NCBI GenBank assembly: GCA_002389905.1
Contig: DGRE01000020.1
Span: forward strand, 44,082-108,081
DNA length: 64,000 bases
Source of the DNA: Hungatella sp. UBA4396
GTDB lineage: Bacteria; Bacillota; Clostridia; Lachnospirales; Lachnospiraceae
Reading direction: 5' to 3'
Of the stretch, positions 61,090 to 64,000 are shown in pieces (the first letter of the stretch is position 1; every line of letters starts with the position of its first letter). Both the position numbers and the translations under genes were made by a program. The notes beneath the pieces were generated by a model that worked only from the letters and a program-made list of their open reading frames with translations, did no database searches and had not been told where the DNA came from.

Positions 61090-62164
61090 ACACGGGAACT
61101 CTGGTAATGCCCAACCCAGCCTCTTCCCCCATAAGAATCCTGGGTCCCTCAAAAACCGGACCTCCTGTATAGGGATCTTCCTTACACAGAGACGGGCCAT
61201 CTAAATCTGCCCTGGTAATAATTCCCTTTCCTGCCGCCAAATGGGCCGCAGCACTGACCGCAATCTTGCTCTCCAACATACATCCAATCATGCACTCCAC
61301 CCCAAAGCTTTCCGCAATGGCACAGATCTTTAACGCTTCATGGATGCCCCCTGTTTTCATAAGCTTAATATTAATGAGATCAGCCGCCCGCTCCTGAATA
61401 ATGCGAATGGCATCCTCTGCAGAAAAAACGCTCTCATCAGCCAGAATCGGCGTATCCACCTGACCGGTAACAAATTTCATTCCTTCAAAGTCATGGGCCT
61501 TAACCGGCTGTTCCACCAGATCCATCCCAATCCCCATGTCTTCCATAGTTCTTATAATCCGGACTGCCTCCTTGGGAGACCAGCCCTGGTTGGCATCAAT
61601 GCGCAGCTTAACCCCCGGCCCTACAGCTTGGCGAATGGCCCTGATCCGCTCCACATCTCCGGCCCCATCCTTGCCCACCTTAATCTTTAAGATGCGAAAG
61701 CCCTGAGACACTGCCTTTAAGCTGTCCTCAACCATTTCCTCCACGCCATTGACGCTGATGGTCAAATCCGTCTCTATTTCCTTTTTCCGGCCTCCCAGTA
61801 CCTTGTATAAAGGCTTATTACAGGACTTTGCAAAAAGGTCATAAACAGCCATATCCACCGCTGCCTTTGCAGAAGTGTTCTTCAATATACAGCCATGAAG
61901 CCGACTCATAATTCCATCTAAATCCTCAACCTCCATCCCGATCAGGTTTGGAGCGATAAAATCTTCAATGGCACAAAGAATGGACCCTCTGGTGTCCCCT
62001 GTAATCACCGCCGTAGGAGGGGCCTCTCCAAAGCCCACCTGCCCGTCTTCCGTAGTAATTCTGACCACAACATCATTAACACTGTCAACGGTTCTGAGAG
62101 CCGTTTTAAAAGACGTTACCAAAGGAATGCTGATTTCCGCCGTATCGATCTTTGTAATTTTCAT
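61079..62164 (-). CDS. ykfB: L-Ala-D/L-Glu epimerase (enolase superfamily dipeptide epimerase)
   Basis: Magnesium enzyme of 361 residues converting L-Ala-D-Glu, released from murein peptides, to L-Ala-L-Glu. Catalytic lysines Lys160 and Lys162 (KIK motif), metal ligands Asp190, Glu218 and Asp243, and the opposite-face Lys267 align within one residue of the numbers I recall for characterised Ala-Glu epimerases (162, 191, 219, 244, 268); the DxD motif Asp320/Asp322 that binds the dipeptide amino group is also present. The substrate assignment is therefore firm for a dipeptide epimerase. Cytosolic. Equivalent to Bacillus YkfB. Confidence 0.92.
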   Translation of the reverse strand: MKITKIDTAEISIPLVTSFKTALRTVDSVNDVVVRITTEDGQVGFGEAPPTAVITGDTRGSILCAIEDFIAPNLIGMEVEDLDGIMSRLHGCILKNTSAKAAVDMAVYDLFAKSCNKPLYKVLGGRKKEIETDLTISVNGVEEMVEDSLKAVSQGFRILKIKVGKDGAGDVERIRAIRQAVGPGVKLRIDANQGWSPKEAVRIIRTMEDMGIGMDLVEQPVKAHDFEGMKFVTGQVDTPILADESVFSAEDAIRIIQERAADLINIKLMKTGGIHEALKICAIAESFGVECMIGCMLESKIAVSAAAHLAAGKGIITRADLDGPSLCKEDPYTGGPVFEGPRILMGEEAGLGITRVPVFFD

Positions 62165-62182
62165 CCTGATTACCTCATTTTC

Positions 62183-62959
62183 CTAAATCTCATTTAAGCC
62201 CTCATATAATTCCAGAGAAACCTCAGCCATAACCCGCTCAAAAGCCGGAGTATCTGTTTCATTCCCGCAAAAGCAGACCAAAAATGGATCTTTTCCATAA
62301 ACAATCCCAACGTCATGGGTAATCCCCCGGTCCTCTCCCGTCTTATGGGCAATCTCCGGTTCCTCAGGAAGGGCCTGGAGATAAAAAGGAATCTTGCTGC
62401 AAAGCTGCTGGTTTTTCAAAATACCAATCATCTTCTCGCTGGCCTGTCCGCTGACCAATTTTCCTTCATACATCATCTTTAAAAGCCTGCCGGTCTCACC
62501 GGCAGTTATGTAATTTTGAATTCCCCGGCCGGATAACTCCAGATCATACATCTTTCTCTGAAGCAGGGTCTTTTCAAACCCCTGATCCTTGATAAACCCA
62601 TTGATCTGTTCCATTCCCAAAAGGTCAATCAACAAATTGGCAGCCGTATTATCGCTGAAAATAATCATCAGCGTAATCAAATCCATAACAGTAACTAAAA
62701 TCCCCTCATGAAGATAAGTCAATGCTCCGCAGGAAGGCACACACTCCTCCCGCCTTACCCCTATCATTTCCGACCGGTCTAAAAGTCCTTTTTCTATTCT
62801 ATCAAAAGCCGCCGCCATAACAAATAACTTAATGACGCTGGCCGCCATCATGGGCTCATCTTCCTTATAGGAAGCCTTGTCCCCTGTGACCAGATTCTCA
62901 TATACGAAACTAACTCTTCCTGGAAGTCCTTCCAATTTCTTTACTATGCTGTCCTTCAT
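62183..62959 (-). CDS. cytosolic class A beta-lactamase-fold serine hydrolase (2)
   Basis: Protein of 258 residues with complete penicillin-recognising motifs: SVIK (Ser41, Lys44), SDN (102-104) and KTG (206-208). No signal peptide; the class A omega-loop ExxLN is not clear (DLELSGRGIQ around 140), which argues against real beta-lactamase activity. ATG 62959 with GGGAGTGG upstream is used; the longer frame would run into the attenuator-like leader. It is the first gene of the muropeptide unit, 18 bases before the epimerase, so a D,D-, L,D- or D-stereospecific peptidase on imported peptides is likely. Confidence 0.82.
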   Translation of the reverse strand: MKDSIVKKLEGLPGRVSFVYENLVTGDKASYKEDEPMMAASVIKLFVMAAAFDRIEKGLLDRSEMIGVRREECVPSCGALTYLHEGILVTVMDLITLMIIFSDNTAANLLIDLLGMEQINGFIKDQGFEKTLLQRKMYDLELSGRGIQNYITAGETGRLLKMMYEGKLVSGQASEKMIGILKNQQLCSKIPFYLQALPEEPEIAHKTGEDRGITHDVGIVYGKDPFLVCFCGNETDTPAFERVMAEVSLELYEGLNEI

Positions 62960-63000
62960 CAATATCCACTCCCAACAAACAAAATCTGGAAACCTTATAT

Positions 63001-63039
63001 AAAAAAAGAGGCACTGCACCCTTTATATACAGCCACCTC
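63001..63039 (-). terminator. terminator-like hairpin in the leader of the muropeptide unit
   Basis: GAGG(TGG)CTG and CAG(TG)CCTC (plus-strand 63030-63039 with 63008-63016) form a bulged stem followed by seven or more T on the minus strand. It lies between the promoter at 63088-63115 and the first gene, which fits attenuation. Confidence 0.5.
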
Positions 63040-63087
63040 ATCGCACCTGATCCAAACCTTTGAAAATCTTCCAAAGCCCTATGTATA

Positions 63088-63115
63088 AGTATAATAAATT
63101 TTCAGAAAAAATCAA
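63088..63115 (-). promoter_or_regulatory. promoter of the muropeptide unit
   Basis: TTGATT (63110-63115) and TATACT (63088-63093) with 16-base spacing on the minus strand, giving a leader of about 120 bases. Confidence 0.5.
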
Positions 63116-63198
63116 GGGATAATTTTGGCAAATTGCGCTTTATCCGATTATAGGTAAAATAAAAAGCATCTACATTTTCATGTAAATGCCTTTCCCTA

Positions 63199-63272
63199 CG
63201 TGCGTGAGAAGATTCGAACTCCCGACACCTTGGTCCGTAGCCAAGTGCTCTATCCAGCTGAGCTACACACAC
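63199..63272 (-). tRNA. tRNA-Arg (ACG)
   Basis: Complete cloverleaf of 74 bases, acceptor GTGTGTG with CACGCAC, anticodon loop CTACGGA giving ACG, T-loop TTCGAAT. CCA is not encoded. Confidence 0.95.
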
Positions 63273-63301
63273 ATATCTGATTGTTTACCTTTATAGGCAA
63301 G

Positions 63302-63387
63302 TGCCGGCGACCGGAATCGAACCGGTACGGGCGATTAAGCCCGCAGGATTTTAAGTCCTGTGCGTCTGCCTGTTCCGCCACGCCGGC
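63302..63387 (-). tRNA. tRNA-Leu (TAA)
   Basis: 86 bases with long variable arm (CGGGCTTAATCGCCCG), acceptor GCCGGCG with CGCCGGC, anticodon TAA. Confidence 0.95.
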
Positions 63388-63410
63388 ATTTTCATGATTT
63401 CTCATGAAAG

Positions 63411-63483
63411 TGGGACCTATAGGGCTCGAACCTATGACCCTCTGCTTGTAAGGCAGATGCTCTCCCAGCTGAGCTAAGATCCC
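63411..63483 (-). tRNA. tRNA-Val (TAC)
   Basis: 73 bases, acceptor GGGATCT with AGGTCCC, anticodon stem CTGCC/AAGCAG region with TAC. Confidence 0.95.
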
Positions 63484-63608
63484 AAATAATCTAGTAAGTA
63501 TTATACAACTTACATACTGGTTTGTAAAGCTTGTATTACTAAAAAAATGAATTTCGACTTGCTTCTGGCTTATCGAATGGCAAACTTTCTTTTGGAAAGG
63601 TAAGCCAA

Positions 63609-63682
63609 CGACCCGGATGGGATTCGAACCCACGACCTCCGCCGTGACAGGGCGGCGCTCTAACCAGCTGAGCCACCGGGCC
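63609..63682 (-). tRNA. tRNA-Asp (GTC)
   Basis: 74 bases, acceptor GGCCCGG with CCGGGTC, anticodon loop CTGTCAC, discriminator G as expected for Asp. Preceded in transcription by a 28-base spacer. Confidence 0.95.
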
Positions 63683-63710
63683 AGATTATCAAATATTTAG
63701 TTCAGTTCAG

Positions 63711-63784
63711 TGGACCTTCGGGGACTCGAACCCGGGACCGACCGGTTATGAGCCGGTTGCTCTAACCAACTGAGCTAAAGGTCC
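63711..63784 (-). tRNA. tRNA-Met (CAT), elongator type
   Basis: 74 bases, acceptor GGACCTT with AAGGTCC fully paired, anticodon CAT. Full pairing at the acceptor end and the A discriminator fit elongator Met and not initiator; a lysidine-modified Ile tRNA is the less likely alternative. Confidence 0.88.
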
Positions 63785-63825
63785 TAAATATTATTAACTG
63801 GAAATAAATGTATGAAGCTTTCCAA

Positions 63826-63898
63826 AGCCGATGATCGGACTCGAACCGATAACCTGCTGATTACAAATCAGCTGCTCTGCCAATTGAGCCACATCGGC
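63826..63898 (-). tRNA. tRNA-Thr (TGT)
   Basis: 73 bases, acceptor GCCGATG with CATCGGC, anticodon TGT. Confidence 0.95.
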
Positions 63899-63902
63899 TT
63901 AA

Positions 63903-63974
63903 TGACCCCAACGAGATTCGAACTCGTGTTACCGCCGTGAAAGGGCGATGTCTTAACCGCTTGACCATGGGGCC
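63903..63974 (-). tRNA. tRNA-Glu (TTC)
   Basis: 72 bases, acceptor GGCCCCA with TGGGGTC, anticodon loop CTTTCAC giving TTC. Confidence 0.95.
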
Positions 63975-63978
63975 AAAG

Positions 63979-64000
63979 CTCCCCGAGTAGGACTTGAACC
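63979..64000 (-). tRNA. 3' end of a further tRNA, probably Asn
   Basis: T-arm (3' stem CCTAC, loop TTCAAGT), acceptor 3' strand TCGGGGA and discriminator G are visible; the rest lies beyond the window. A TCCCCGA acceptor with G discriminator fits clostridial tRNA-Asn. Confidence 0.6.

Noticed and set aside
63250..63633. 127-codon minus-strand open frame across the tRNA array
   Set aside because: It reads through three tRNA genes and part of a fourth; chance open frame.
1..64000. CRISPR array, insertion sequence or prophage
   Set aside because: No regularly spaced repeats, transposase, integrase or phage structural genes were seen on either strand.

Overview
The window looks like chromosome of an anaerobic Firmicute, most likely Lachnospiraceae (Clostridium cluster XIVa: Lacrimispora/Enterocloster-like). 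This rests on the many Opp, CUT1 and siderophore-type ABC importers with Gram-positive lipoprotein binding proteins, the YesM/YesN-type two-component pair, a DUF1540 protein, clostridial-type SHMT and RecJ, and a tRNA array. No outer-membrane genes, phage, insertion sequence or CRISPR array was seen. The species call is inference; no rRNA is present.

Layout. 1-4.4 kb: 3' part of a TRAP large permease, then a MatC-like permease with a DUF6282 metal-hydrolase-like protein, divergent from a LysR regulator. 4.5-11.3 kb: oligopeptide importer oppABCDF (minus strand), divergent from a TetR regulator. 11.3-12.8 kb: a decayed ilvB remnant followed by an intact ilvN, then about 600 bases without genes that hold a promoter-hairpin-terminator unit (candidate small RNA). 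12.8-26 kb: a carbohydrate/D-amino-acid cluster (GlcNAc-type kinase, cytosolic GH9, RidA, D-aminoacylase, D-serine dehydratase/D-threonine aldolase-like enzyme, GH2 beta-mannosidase, CUT1 importer) with a divergent YheO/DauR-type regulator. 26-30.5 kb: MacA/MacB-like efflux system. 30.6-33.4 kb: siderophore/B12/molybdate-type importer. 33.5-37.1 kb: three-subunit molybdenum hydroxylase. 37.4-43.1 kb: DUF1540, HD-domain protein, glyA, recJ, YgjP-like metallopeptidase, YjjG-like nucleotidase. 43.1-50.8 kb: an ABC importer annotated in most genomes as ferric but here joined to a second binding protein and a YesM/YesN pair, which resembles AfuABC plus HptARS hexose-phosphate systems. 50.9-63.0 kb: a muropeptide-recycling cluster (two cytosolic penicillin-binding-fold hydrolases, NlpC/P60 endopeptidase, chemoreceptor, oppABCDF, Ala-Glu epimerase). 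63.2-64 kb: tRNA array Arg, Leu, Val, Asp, Met, Thr, Glu and a partial, probable Asn.

How genes may work together. In the 12.8-25 kb cluster the predicted steps run: import of an oligosaccharide or glycoconjugate, removal of beta-linked sugars by GH2 and GH9, release of a D-amino acid by the deacylase, its dehydration to an enamine by the HxC-type PLP enzyme, enamine hydrolysis by RidA, and phosphorylation of an amino sugar by the kinase. The combination is not one I know as a described pathway. In the 51-63 kb cluster, NlpC/P60 cleaves gamma-D-Glu-diamino acid bonds and the epimerase converts L-Ala-D-Glu to L-Ala-L-Glu, parallel to the Bacillus ykf/dpp operon, but with beta-lactamase-fold enzymes where an LD-carboxypeptidase would be expected. 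All functional assignments come from motif recognition by eye, without database searches.
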